Shown here one piece after another: positions 1 to 8,057 of a stretch of DNA of 14,500 bases. Position 1 is the stretch's first letter. Each line of letters opens with the position of its first letter. Source of the DNA: Glandiceps talaboti (Eukaryota; Hemichordata; Enteropneusta; Spengelidae); contig NC_135549.1 of the NCBI RefSeq assembly GCF_964340395.1, forward strand, positions 26,820,595 through 26,835,094. The letters are read 5' to 3'. The notes beneath the pieces are model-generated. The model was not told where the DNA came from, made no database searches, and saw only the letters and a program-made list of their open reading frames with translations. The position numbers and the translations under genes were made by a program.

Positions 1-528
1 AACAGTGTTAAAAACTACATTGAACATTTGAGAAATTTGGAGAGGATGAAAAACATTAGATCCAGACATCGGTTAGAGGTACAGAAGAAAAGAGAAAACA
101 AGAATTATAATGACTATGACTGGTTGCAGTTATTCATAAGTGGAACTCTAGAAAAACTGAACGTAAAAGAGCTAGATAAATATCTAGACAAGCATAAATT
201 GCCAAAATATAGAAAATTAAAAGGAGAAAAAGTAGACATAATATCAACGCACATACTTGGAACACCTGAATTTAGGTCAAGAAAAGTGACTGCAAATGAA
301 CTTCAAACTACAACTACAGACATCAGTGATACAAATAGTAGTGACTCTGAAAGTGAAAATGCTATAATAGGTGTTATAGACAGTGATGATTGTTTTACTG
401 ATAACTCTGAAACTTCAAGCACGGCTGATATCTCAGACAGTGATTGTGATGAAACAAGTCCTACACAATTTCATGGGAAAGTTACCTTGAGAAGTGGCAG
501 AGTCGCCGGTCAATTTTTGTTTCACTGA
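1..528 (+). CDS. 3' end of a gene for a SAP-like, acidic-tailed protein (partial)
   Basis: The frame is open from the first base of the window to a TGA at 526-528, giving 175 residues. The first ATG is at 46, but nothing marks it as the true start, so I read this as the terminal exon of a gene that begins upstream. The N-terminal part is basic (residues 16-36). At residues 36-85 comes a WLQLF/GTLEKL segment followed by a pattern of leucines, KLNVKELDKYL then LKGEKVDIISTHI, which fits the two helices of a SAP-type DNA-binding motif. Residues 105-158 are rich in Ser, Thr, Asp and Glu (repeated SDSE, DSDD, SDSD), typical of casein-kinase-2-type acidic linkers. The C terminus carries LRSGR. I recall similar W..L..G.L..L.V..LD.YL..H modules at the C termini of uncharacterised, often transposon-linked, invertebrate proteins, but cannot name a family. 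A nuclear, DNA-associated role is inference. No AATAAA signal is visible in the next ~150 bases. Confidence 0.7.
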   Translation, partial: NSVKNYIEHLRNLERMKNIRSRHRLEVQKKRENKNYNDYDWLQLFISGTLEKLNVKELDKYLDKHKLPKYRKLKGEKVDIISTHILGTPEFRSRKVTANELQTTTTDISDTNSSDSESENAIIGVIDSDDCFTDNSETSSTADISDSDCDETSPTQFHGKVTLRSGRVAGQFLFH

Positions 529-704
529 ATACAAATATTGTGATTTAATAGGTTTGTGCACTGTTTTATCATCAATCCATGTTAAATGCTACTTCTGTAG
601 GACATTGTGCACAGTCAAGTGTTGGGTTTTGCCTATATTTTATTTTATATACATATCTGGCACTTGTCCATCCTGACATTCAGGTTTAGGTTGTTTTTTT
701 GTGG
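529..704. other. Gap between the first gene and the C-tract repeat
   Basis: This AT-rich stretch would be the 3' untranslated region of the upstream gene. Short reading frames here show no protein-like composition. No canonical polyadenylation hexamer was found. Confidence 0.4.
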
Positions 705-802
705 CCCCCCCTAACAAATAGTGAAATTTTTGTTTAGCCCCCCCTAATTTTTCTTGAGAAAAATTGGTGGCCCCCCCCTGAAAATCCTCCGCCCCCCCCC
801 CC
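705..802. repeat. C-tract repeat with 33-bp spacing (G-rich on minus strand)
   Basis: Runs of 7, 7, 8 and 11 consecutive C occur at 705-711, 738-744, 771-778 and 792-802. The first three start exactly 33 bp apart, and each is preceded by a G or GG and followed by CTAA or CTGA, so this is a short degenerate tandem repeat rather than random C richness. Because 33 is a multiple of three, the minus strand reads as an 11-residue GGA-containing repeat, but the frame is short and has no other support as a gene. The minus strand could form G-quadruplexes. It ends 62 bp upstream of the ATG of the next gene model, so it could lie in its promoter or 5' untranslated region. Confidence 0.7.
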
Positions 803-864
803 TGGAAGTTAAAACTGTACACTCCCTTAGTAATTCAAGTACACGTTCAAATAACGTCGATACG

Positions 865-1030
865 ATGTTTCAGACTCCTCTTCGTCCCAGCCAGAGTGGT
901 ACTTCCTTTTACGGAACCCGGAATGCAGAAAGTAACAGGCCTGCTGAAAGAGGCTGTCGGCCCGCTCTATTTTCCATGACGCCATACAGCGCCCAAAACT
1001 CCGACGAAAGGCGAACATCAATAACCGAGG
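865..1030 (+). CDS. Candidate first coding exon of an unrecognised gene
   Basis: An ATG at 865 with A at -3 opens 55 codons running to a strong splice donor (G|GTGAGT, intron starting at 1031). The peptide begins MFQTPLRPSQSGTSFYG and is rich in Ser, Arg, Pro and Asn, which suggests a disordered N terminus. The exon stands out from its surroundings by a high density of CpG dinucleotides (CGTC, CGAT, CGGCCCGC, GACGAAAGGCG), while the rest of the window is CpG-poor. This fits a CpG-rich promoter-proximal first exon. The frame is also open upstream through the C tracts but contains no earlier ATG there. The junction leaves one base of a codon (phase 1). That base joins the exon starting at 1711 to make GAA and keep the frame open. 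I do not recognise the family. Confidence 0.55.
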
Positions 1031-1710
1031 GTGAGTGGAATTTATAAATATAATCAGATATAACTGACTGTGTCAGTGAATTTCAAGCATATAAAACGTA
1101 TAAGTACAGTAGCATATGCTGCAGTGCGATTTTTTCATTAATTTCGTGTGACTTGGCCAGTTTGTTTTTCCCACGCAAAGTTACAAGCCGGTAAACATTT
1201 GTTATAACACATATTGTTATAGTGTGTTTTGATAAAACGATCATGAGACGATTTGTCTGTAGTGTAGAAGGAAATTGTCGCGACCTCTACTGACATAGAC
1301 AATAAGGCATCTAATCCTTTTGTTTAGTGTAAACTGTTTTTTTTGTCCTTTAATCTGCGTTAATTCTTGATTAACACTGTTATGGATAACATCTATTGTA
1401 ATCTGGAAACAGATCTCATGTGAGACTTCAGTCTGGCTGCCAGGAGAAATAATACACATTTAAAGAAACAAAAGATAAATGTGTGAAATCACGTTTTCAA
1501 ACACTTAGGCTCAGTTTTGATAAGTATTACTGTATACATTTAGGTATTATACCTTCATGCTGTATAGAAAGTCGTGCATTTAAAAAGTGTAATTTTTTTC
1601 AATTATGATTTTATCGGCAAACATAGAGTTGCCCCAGTGTAGCATTGCAATGTCAAAGTCTAACCTCAACCCTCTAATAAGTAACATTATACTGTCACAT
1701 TTTATCTTAG
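1031..1710 (+). other. Candidate intron 1 (680 bp)
   Basis: It starts GTGAGT and ends in a pyrimidine-rich stretch with TTATCTTAG at 1702-1710. It is AT-rich with many stops in all frames and contains no other feature that I can support. Confidence 0.5.
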
Positions 1711-1901
1711 AAACAGATCGAAGGGAGATGCAAGAAAGTATTAATGCTCTCTTTGATAGTGTGACAAAAATGCAATCTGGACAAGACACAATGAAAGAGG
1801 CAGTAATGCAGCTGGTGAAACAAAACCAAGAGAAAGAAAATCAAAGGCAAGATTATGAGAGGCGGAGACCGAAGAAGGGAAACGTTCCACTGGAGTTAAG
1901 T
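1711..1901 (+). CDS. Candidate second coding exon: coiled-coil segment
   Basis: The exon is bounded by an acceptor (TTATCTTAG) and a donor (AGT|GTAAGT, intron from 1902). Its first two bases complete the codon left open by the first exon, then 63 codons follow without a stop; the second junction is phase 0. The peptide is highly polar, with hydrophobic residues spaced as in a coiled coil (M, I, LF, V, M, then M, V, LV around REMQESINALFDSV and MKEAVMQLVKQN), followed by a Gln/Glu/Arg-rich stretch and a basic RRRPKKG. Together the two exons give 119 codons. A coiled coil plus basic patch suggests oligomerisation and nucleic-acid or nuclear targeting, but that is inference. The rest of the protein must lie in later exons, which I could not identify with confidence. 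Confidence 0.6.
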
Positions 1902-2044
1902 GTAAGTGTGTTGGATTTGCTTTAACCTTGCCTTTTTAGCAGAACTTAACTGATAAGGTTCAGTAGTGCTATAGGAATGGTGTGACTGTGTCTGTTTATG
2001 TGGACGATTTAAACTCAAACACTAGCAACCTTTCAGTGTCGTTA

Positions 2045-2162
2045 TTCTGCACCCAACAAATAGACGTTTACATCAAAACTACAAAAATATCTTGCGCACT
2101 TATTTTTGACCGAAGTGTAAACAATATGTTTTGATGTAAACGTCTATTTGTTGGGAGCAGAA
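2045..2162. mobile_element. 118-bp palindromic MITE-like element flanked by TA
   Basis: Two 35-bp arms (2045-2079 and 2128-2162) are reverse complements with a single mismatch, separated by 48 bp. The ends read TTCTGC...GCAGAA and are immediately flanked on both sides by TA (2043-2044 and 2163-2164), as expected for the target duplication of Tc1/mariner-type elements. There is no coding capacity, so it would be non-autonomous. It lies in the presumed second intron of the coiled-coil gene. A simple hairpin unrelated to transposition remains possible. Confidence 0.6.
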
Positions 2163-2255
2163 TACATACAATAAGTACCTGTAACCACTGCTTGATGGAC
2201 ACAGTGCATAGTGTTACACCTTTTTCTAAATGATTGCATCCTTTTTTATCACTAG

Positions 2256-2444
2256 CTTCAGTTGATCTTGTGCCTTTATCATGGATTATCTTTACTAACT
2301 CCAATGATGCACAGCAGATACCACTGCACCAAATGCTGCATATTCAGTACTATGCGAACAAGCATATGTCAGCAATACTTTATGTATGCCAGAAGTATGC
2401 TGAAATATTCTTATATCTCTGTATGCTTACGTATGCCAGTGTGA
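2256..2444 (+). CDS. Weak candidate third exon of the same gene
   Basis: A good acceptor-like sequence (CCTTTTTTATCACTAG, ending at 2255) is followed in the required phase 0 by 62 open codons and a TGA at 2442-2444. If used, it would end the protein. Against it: the peptide is rich in Cys, Tyr, Met and Ser with no recognisable domain, and its 3' part runs into decayed GAATAT repeat sequence. It may be a chance frame, and the genuine next exon may lie elsewhere. Confidence 0.18.
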   Translation, partial: LQLILCLYHGLSLLTPMMHSRYHCTKCCIFSTMRTSICQQYFMYARSMLKYSYISVCLRMPV

Positions 2445-2860
2445 ATATTACGGAATATTTCGGAATATTGCATATGCGTAGTATTTTAAAGTGAATATGT
2501 TGGGTAAAGTGACATACATATTCATTCTCATATTCCCTAAAGTATTTTGCAAAGAATATTTAGGCAAACCCAATATGGAAGCCTGAATACGCTGGAATAG
2601 TATTATGAATAAGAATATGTTTGTATAACTCATACATATTCTTGTTCGGGATATTTATGTGTGGGAGTGCAAGCATTCATGAGTATATGTCCCCTGTTAC
2701 GAACAATATGTCCAGACGTATTATTAATAAGAATATGTCATTTATGACTCATGCACATTCTTGTTCGAGAAGATCATACTGACATTCATATGTGTGTATG
2801 TAACAGAGAATACCTATTACATATCCGATATGATACTCTGAACATTCCAGAATTTGTATT
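2330..2860. repeat. AT-rich decayed repeats based on GAATAT/ATATTC
   Basis: The stretch is full of GAATAT and its complement. Recognisable sub-repeats include a GTATGCC...GTATGCTGAAATATT pair near 2385-2455, three close copies of GGAATATT near 2447-2470, and two copies 118 bp apart (from 2611 and 2729) that start AAGAATATGT and close with an inverted ACATATTCTT or similar. The first of these is a perfect 10-bp inverted repeat (2611-2620 with 2634-2643). The whole looks like an old, degraded tandem or foldback repeat. No gene is visible. Confidence 0.45.
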
Positions 2861-3364
2861 GAATCAAATATAGGTATAAAAACTAATTATACAGTCTCGG
2901 TTACTAAGACTATCCACCACCAGTCTACCCCGGCCAACAAGCGATCCATCAGTGGTGAGCTGAATAGCCGAGAGTAAGTGGAAAACAAAAATGAATTCAA
3001 ATGAAATGATCGCAATTATTTTTCTTATAAACAGCGCCACCAACGACTGTATGATAAAATCCCAAAGAAATTCAATGAAATCAAGAAAACATTTCTCCTA
3101 GTGTAGCGCCCTCTAGTAATGACTTCAGAAAATAATGTTAGTCCCCTTTCCACATGTTCATTTTTTTATCTTTTAAAATGGACATTTGGTGTCAATATAA
3201 GTGATGATTTACGGCCATATAGTCTACATTTACCAGACAGCGTCACTCTACGGACACGATCCCAATAGATATTGAGTGCATCACTGTACCTACATGCATA
3301 CGACCACGAATAGAACTCACGTTATTTTGAAAAAACGATTTCCTGATGAATGTTACACACAAAA
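2861..3364. other. No recognisable feature
   Basis: Stops occur in all frames, and there is no tandem repetition or RNA-gene signature. Around 2896-2975 short complementary pieces (CTCGGTTA with TAGCCGAG, and CCACCAC with GTGGTG) could pair, but the pairing is too short to call a structured RNA. Confidence 0.4.
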
Positions 3365-3371
3365 AAGTAGA

Positions 3372-3467
3372 CTGTAAGATACGTCGTGACGTTCTGCCCT
3401 TACCGACCTCCTCTCAAGGAGGGTTTGGCCGATGTGTGAGGGCGTGCCGTCACGGCGTACCTTACAG
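3372..3467. repeat. Imperfect foldback hairpin (MITE-like or structured RNA)
   Basis: The arms 3372-3391 and 3448-3467 are reverse complements at 18 of 20 positions, with the two mismatches being transitions that would still pair as G-U in RNA of one strand. Inside, GCCCT (3396-3400) can pair with AGGGC (3439-3443), and CCTCC (3407-3411) with GGAGG (3418-3422) around a six-base loop, so the hairpin is nested down to its tip. A 10-bp direct repeat AAGTAGACTG overlaps the left end (3365-3374) and recurs at 3500-3509. It is GC-richer than its surroundings. It may be a small foldback transposon or a hairpin transcript; the sequence alone does not decide. Confidence 0.5.
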
Positions 3468-3659
3468 ACTAACAAAAAAGCTGTCGACATAACAAACAGA
3501 AGTAGACTGGAAGTATAGGATACAAGTAAAAACAGAAGCATTGTTTTGATTACTTATTGAATACTTGCATTCTCTATACTGCAACCTGTGAGATAAAAGA
3601 AATTAACGGGAATGCTGAACTCATGCAAGCGCGACATTGCACAAAAGTTCATGACCGGA

Positions 3660-4130
3660 TTATCGATAAAGGTCAAATATTTACGATGGTTACAGAAAAT
3701 CTTGTCGGGAAATACCCTCTATCTTCTGTGTAGTCTAAGTTTTTAACAATATTAGATTTTTAGATGATACTATCGGATAAAAACTCTTTGTCGTGGAAGG
3801 CCAGACCTCAACCTCAAATCTGTGTAAGTCATTCAAAGGGTTCGATTTTTAGACGATACTGTCGAATAAAAACGCTTTGTCGGTCGGGAAAAGCCCTCCC
3901 TCATCTGAGTAGTCAGTCAAAAAGATATTCAAAATGTTAGATATTTAGCTGATATTGTCGATAATATTAGATAGAAACGCTTCGTTGTGGGAAGCCCTCT
4001 CTCAATATCTTTAAGTTTTTTATCCGATTTTAGATTGTTATCATATAAAAATCTCTTTGTCGGGGAAGGCTCTCCCTAATCTTTTATTCAAAATGTTAAA
4101 CTTTCAGACGAATATAGATATTATCGCAGA
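3660..4130. repeat. Decayed tandem repeat, average period about 89 bp
   Basis: About five diverged units share the order: TTAGAT(A/T)TTTAG(A)CGAT, then ACTGTCG(G/A)ATAAAAAC, then CTTTGTCGGG, then AAGCCCTCCCTCA, with an intervening TTCAAAATG. The TTGTCGG core recurs near 3702, 3788, 3877, 3985 and 4057, so spacing varies from about 72 to 108 bp. Divergence and variable length indicate an old array that is no longer being homogenised. No coding frame. Confidence 0.5.
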
Positions 4131-4480
4131 AAGTCAAAAAGTGCAATGTTGTAGCTTCAAATTTCGTAATTGTGTCTTTGTGAATATACAAATAGCAATG
4201 TGTATATCATTGTAAATAAAAATAGCAATGTGTTACATATATGGTTGTAACAAGGACGACATATACATTTTATTTATGACAAGCAAAACTGTTCTAATAA
4301 CTCAATTTTTTTTCATAAAATGTTGACAAATCAAAGAGGAACACTAGGGCCAGGCAACAATAGTGTTCGTTTGATGGGCATATTTTAGAGCAACTGTAAT
4401 GGTGAAAATATAGAAATTATATCCATCTGTAACAACTATTAAGATCTATCACGAAAGTTCGTAGTGTGCATACTAACAAT
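4131..4480. other. AT-rich spacer without a gene
   Basis: Only a small direct repeat (AAATAGCAATGTGT around 4189 and 4220) is visible. I see no exon-like frame or RNA gene. Confidence 0.35.
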
Positions 4481-4514
4481 ACACAATGTACATTGTGTGC
4501 ATGACATATATAAG
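4481..4514 (+). promoter_or_regulatory. 18-bp perfect palindrome next to a TATA-like box
   Basis: ACACAATGT followed by its exact reverse complement occupies 4481-4498. Eight bases on is TATATAAG (4507-4514), close to the eukaryotic TATA consensus, and then a small CCGA-TAT-TCGG inverted repeat. No convincing exon follows within several hundred bases, so a promoter role is speculative. The AT-rich background makes a chance TATA box likely. Confidence 0.2.
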
Positions 4515-4762
4515 CCGATATTCGGTTAGCAGAATGGACGTCAATGTGATTAGCTTGTGTGTGACACAGACATTGGTTAAACAAGAGAAAATAGAGAATT
4601 CAATGTTTATTCCATCTCGTCTTCGTCGTTCATCTACACTTTGGAACTGTTGTCAAGGTCTATGACCGTTGCTTATGCATTTTCACCTAGTTCCCTTATT
4701 AGTAACATCTCCATGCTCCTCAAGGTCTATAATAAAGAGAAAACAATAAAGGGTGATTACTA

Positions 4763-4960
4763 AAATGAATATGATATGTAAATAAGATGGCAATCTTTTG
4801 TATATCAAAACATTTGGTATTGACTAGTGCTTAAATTAATATGACATGTAAATAAGATGGCATTCTCTTGTTTATCAAGACATTTGGTATTGACCCGTGC
4901 TTGACATGTAAATAAGGTGGCAATCTTTTGTATATCAAGACATTTGGTATTGACCAGTTA
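4763..4960. repeat. Three-copy minisatellite, 60-70-bp unit
   Basis: The phrase GACATGTAAATAAGATGGCA, followed by TCTTTTGTATATCAAGACAT and TTGGTATTGACC, occurs three times, starting at 4773, 4843 and 4903. Spacing is 70 then 60 bp because the last copy lacks a ~10-bp TAAATTAATAT piece. The copies are about 90% alike. No gene. Confidence 0.8.
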
Positions 4961-5365
4961 AATATAAACTGTTTCAAGTCGAATTCAAAACCATTATGTA
5001 ACGAATGGTTGTATTAGCGGAAAAGAATGTTTTTAAGCTTTTGACAATTTGAGGAGATGTGCATTGTTCTCAAATCCAGTTGTAGAACAAATGAACTTCT
5101 CTATTTTTCTCTTCAGAGTATATTTATACAAGGACTGTAGCAATGTGTGCTATCCACTGGACTGACCTTGAATGTATGTTAGCTCTCTGGAGATATATTC
5201 CGCACAGTAACATTACCCCATACATTATTAATAGAACCAAGAGATCACTACATTGAAACACACTCATACTGACAGTTAACCTATTCGTGGAGGTCACATA
5301 TTTGATGCAAATTGCCACTTCAAATAACTACATATACTATGAGGTATGGTAGAATAGAACAACAT
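4961..5365. other. Spacer without a recognisable gene
   Basis: A minus-strand frame at 5124-5318 is open for 64 codons but has no domain or exon signal. Nothing else is visible. Confidence 0.35.
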
Positions 5366-5445
5366 TATGTGTCTGACAAATACTACCTGACACTTGGTTA
5401 AAATTGATGATGGTGATCTGTCAACAGCTTATGTCTGACACAGAC
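5366..5445. repeat. Diverged left-hand copy of the 62-bp repeat
   Basis: GTCTGACA recurs at 5371 and 5433, exactly 62 bp apart, and the bases between them (ACTTGGTTAAAATTGATGAT, then GGTGATCTGTCAACAGC) match the unit of the large 62-bp array that starts 1.5 kb further right. At about 5445 it switches directly into the 94-bp repeat. The 62-bp family therefore flanks the 94-bp array on both sides. Confidence 0.75.
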
Positions 5446-6950
5446 ACACCACAAAACCCTCTACACTTTATATCCCTATACACAGTACATATTTTACAGG
5501 TCTGAGTTGTGTGGCCAAACTATTAGAGATTGCTGACCCTCACACCACAAAACCCTCTTTACTTTTATCCCTACACAGTACATATTTAAAAGGTCTGAGA
5601 TGTGTGGCCATCCTCATAGAGATTGCTGACCGTCACACCACAGTACCGCTACACTAAATTATCCCTACACAGTACATATTTAAATGTTCTGAGTTGTGTG
5701 GCCAAACTATTAGAGATTGCTGACCCTCACACCACAAAACCCTCTTTACTTTTTATCCCTTCGCAGTACATATTTAAAAGGTCTGAGTTGTGTGGCCATC
5801 CTCATAGAGATTGTTGACCCTCACACCACAGTACCTCTACACTGAATTATTCCTACACATTACATATTTTACAGGTCTGAGTTGTGTGGCCAAACTATTA
5901 GAGATTGCTGACCCTCACACCACAAAACCCTCTTTACTTTTTATCCCTTCGCAGTACATATTTAAAAGGTCTGAGTTGTGTGGCCATCCTCATAGAGATT
6001 GCTGACCATCACACCACAGTACCGCTACACTAAATTATCCCTACACAGTACATAATATTTAAATGTTCTGAGTTGTGTGGCCAAACTATTAGAGATTGCT
6101 GACCCTCACACCACAAAACCCTTTACTTTTTATCCCTACACAGTACATGTTTAAAAGGTGTGAGTTGTGTAGCCATCCTCATAGAGATTGCTGACCGTCA
6201 CACCACAGTACCTATACATTAAATTATCCCTACACAGTACATATTTAAAAGGTCTGAGTTGTGTGGCCAAACTATTAGAGATTGCTGACCGTCACACCAC
6301 AAAACCCTCTTTACTTTTTATCCCTACACAGTGCATATTTTAAAGTTGTGAGTTGTGTGGCCAAACTATTAGAGATTGCTGATATCGCGACCCTCACACC
6401 ACAAAACCCTCTTTATTGTTTCTCCCTACACAGTACATGTTTTAAAGTTCTGAGTTGTGTGGCCATGGCATCCTCATAGAGATTGTTGACCGTCACACCA
6501 CAGTACCTCTACACTAAATTATTCCTATGCAGTACATACTTTAAAGTTCTGAGTTGTGTGGCCAAAGTATTAGAGATTGCTGACCGTCACACCACAAAAT
6601 CCTCTTTACTTTCTATCCCTACACAGTACATATTTAAAAGGTCTGAGTTGTGTGGCCATCCTCATAGAGATTGCTGACCGTCACACCACAGTACCTCTAC
6701 ACTAAATTATCCCTACACAGTACCTATTTTAAAGTTCTGAGTTGTGTGGCCAAAGTATTAGAGATTGCTGACCATCACACCACAAAGCCCTCTTTACTTT
6801 CTATCCCTACACAGTACATATTTAAAAGGTCTGAGTTGTGTGGCCAAACTATTAGAGATTGCTGACCCTCACACCACAAAACCCTCTTTATTGATTCTCC
6901 CTACACAGTACATATTTAAAAGGTCTGAGTTGTGTGGCCATCCTCACAGA
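5446..6950. repeat. Tandem array, 94-bp units alternating as ~188-bp dimers (16 units)
   Basis: Each unit runs from a GACC(C/G)TCACACCACA start through ATCCCTACACAGTACATATT to TCTGAGTTGTGTGGCCA and AGAGATTGCT. Two subtypes are seen. One ends GGCCAAACTATTAGAG and is followed by AAAACCCTCTTTACTTT. The other ends GGCCATCCTCATAGAG and is followed by GTACC(G/T)CTACACTAAATT. Reading left to right the subtypes mostly alternate, giving a 188-bp higher-order unit; the alternation is broken by same-type neighbours near 6252/6347 and 6735/6829. Short ATG frames recur every 188 bp and are a by-product of the repeat. No sign of a gene. Confidence 0.85.
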
Positions 6951-6954
6951 GGTG

Positions 6955-7920
6955 TTACCTGTCTTAGATAAATGGATGGCAGTGGCAGTGATTTGTCACC
7001 AGCTTATGTCTGACACAGACTAGCTGAGACTCGGTTAAAATGGACGACAATGGTTTGTCACCAACTTATGTCTGACACAGACTAGCTGAGACTTGGTTAA
7101 GATGGATGACATTGATTTGTCACCAGCTTATGTCTGACCCAGACTAGCTGAGACTTGGTTAAAATGGACGACAGTGATTTGTCACCAGCTTATGTCTGAC
7201 ACAGACTAGCTGAGACTTGGTTAAAATGGATGACAATGATTTCTCACAGCTTATGTCTGACACAGACTAGCAGGGACTTGGTTAAAATGGACGACATGTA
7301 GTGATTTGTCACCAGCTTATGTCTGACACAGACTAGCTGAGACTTGGTTAAAATGGATGACATTGATTTGTTACAGCTTTTGTCTGACACAGACTAGCTG
7401 AGACTTGGTTAAAATGGATGATAATGATTTGTCACCAGCTTATGTCTGACACAGACTAGCTGAGACTTGGTTAAAATGGATGACAGTGATTTGTCACCAG
7501 CTTATGTCTGACACAGACTAGCTGAGACTTGGTTAAAATGGGTGACAGTGATTTGTCACCAGCTTATGTCTGACACAGACTAGCTGAGACTTGGTTAAAA
7601 TGGATGCCAGTGAATTGTCACCAGCTTATGTCTGACACAGACTAGCTGAGACTTGGTTAAAATGGATGACAATGATTTGTCACAGCTTATGTCTGACACA
7701 GACTAGCAGGGACTTGGTTAAAATGGATGACAGTGATTTGTCACCAGCTTATGTCTGACACAGACTAGCTGAGACCTGGTTAAAATGGATGACAGTGATT
7801 TGTCACCAGCTTATGTCTGACACAGACTAGCTGAGACCTGGTTAAAATGGATGACAGTGATTTGTCATCAGCTTATGTCTGACACAGACTAGCTGAGACT
7901 TGGTTAAAGTGGATGACAGG
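6955..7920. repeat. Tandem array of a 62-bp unit (15 copies)
   Basis: The unit contains CAGCTTATGTCTGACACAGA, then CTAGCTGAGACTTGG, then TTAAAATGGATGACAGTGAT and TTGTCAC. CTTATGTCTG starts at 7003, 7065 and so on to 7872, giving 15 copies. Copies are mostly above 90% identical, with one- to three-base indels. Two pairs of neighbouring units sharing rare variants (TCACAGC, followed by AGCAGGG) lie 436 bp, or seven units, apart at about 7250 and 7686, which suggests past block duplication. No open frame persists. Confidence 0.9.
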
Positions 7921-8057
7921 ATTTATGGCAATCGCTGCATCAAAACGAAACGAATTGAAACGAAACAAAAAATAAAAATTTAGGTGATTTTTATATGAAC
8001 AGTGGCTTTCAAATATGTAATTTGTGGAATCAGTTTTTGTCTATTGTAATTCTGTTT
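7921..8057. other. Short spacer between the 62-bp and 153-bp arrays
   Basis: AT-rich unique-looking sequence with a purine-rich patch (AAAACGAAACGAA then TTGAAACGAAACAAAA). No gene. Confidence 0.4.

Noticed and set aside
28-30. Possible start of the first gene at 28
   Set aside because: The codon is TTG, not ATG, and the frame is open back to base 1. In an animal genome this is more likely the middle of an exon.
640-822. Minus-strand frame with GGA repeats over the C tracts
   Set aside because: It is only 60 codons long, is made by the 33-bp C-tract repeat, and has no splice or start support. I kept the repeat and dropped the gene.
5124-5318. Minus-strand 64-codon hydrophobic frame
   Set aside because: No domain, no exon borders and no neighbouring coding sequence. 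Its length is ordinary for chance in AT-rich DNA.
5623-6971. Series of ~64-codon frames starting MLT(V/L)TPQY
   Set aside because: They recur at 188-bp intervals as by-products of the 94-bp array, each ending in a stop within the next unit.
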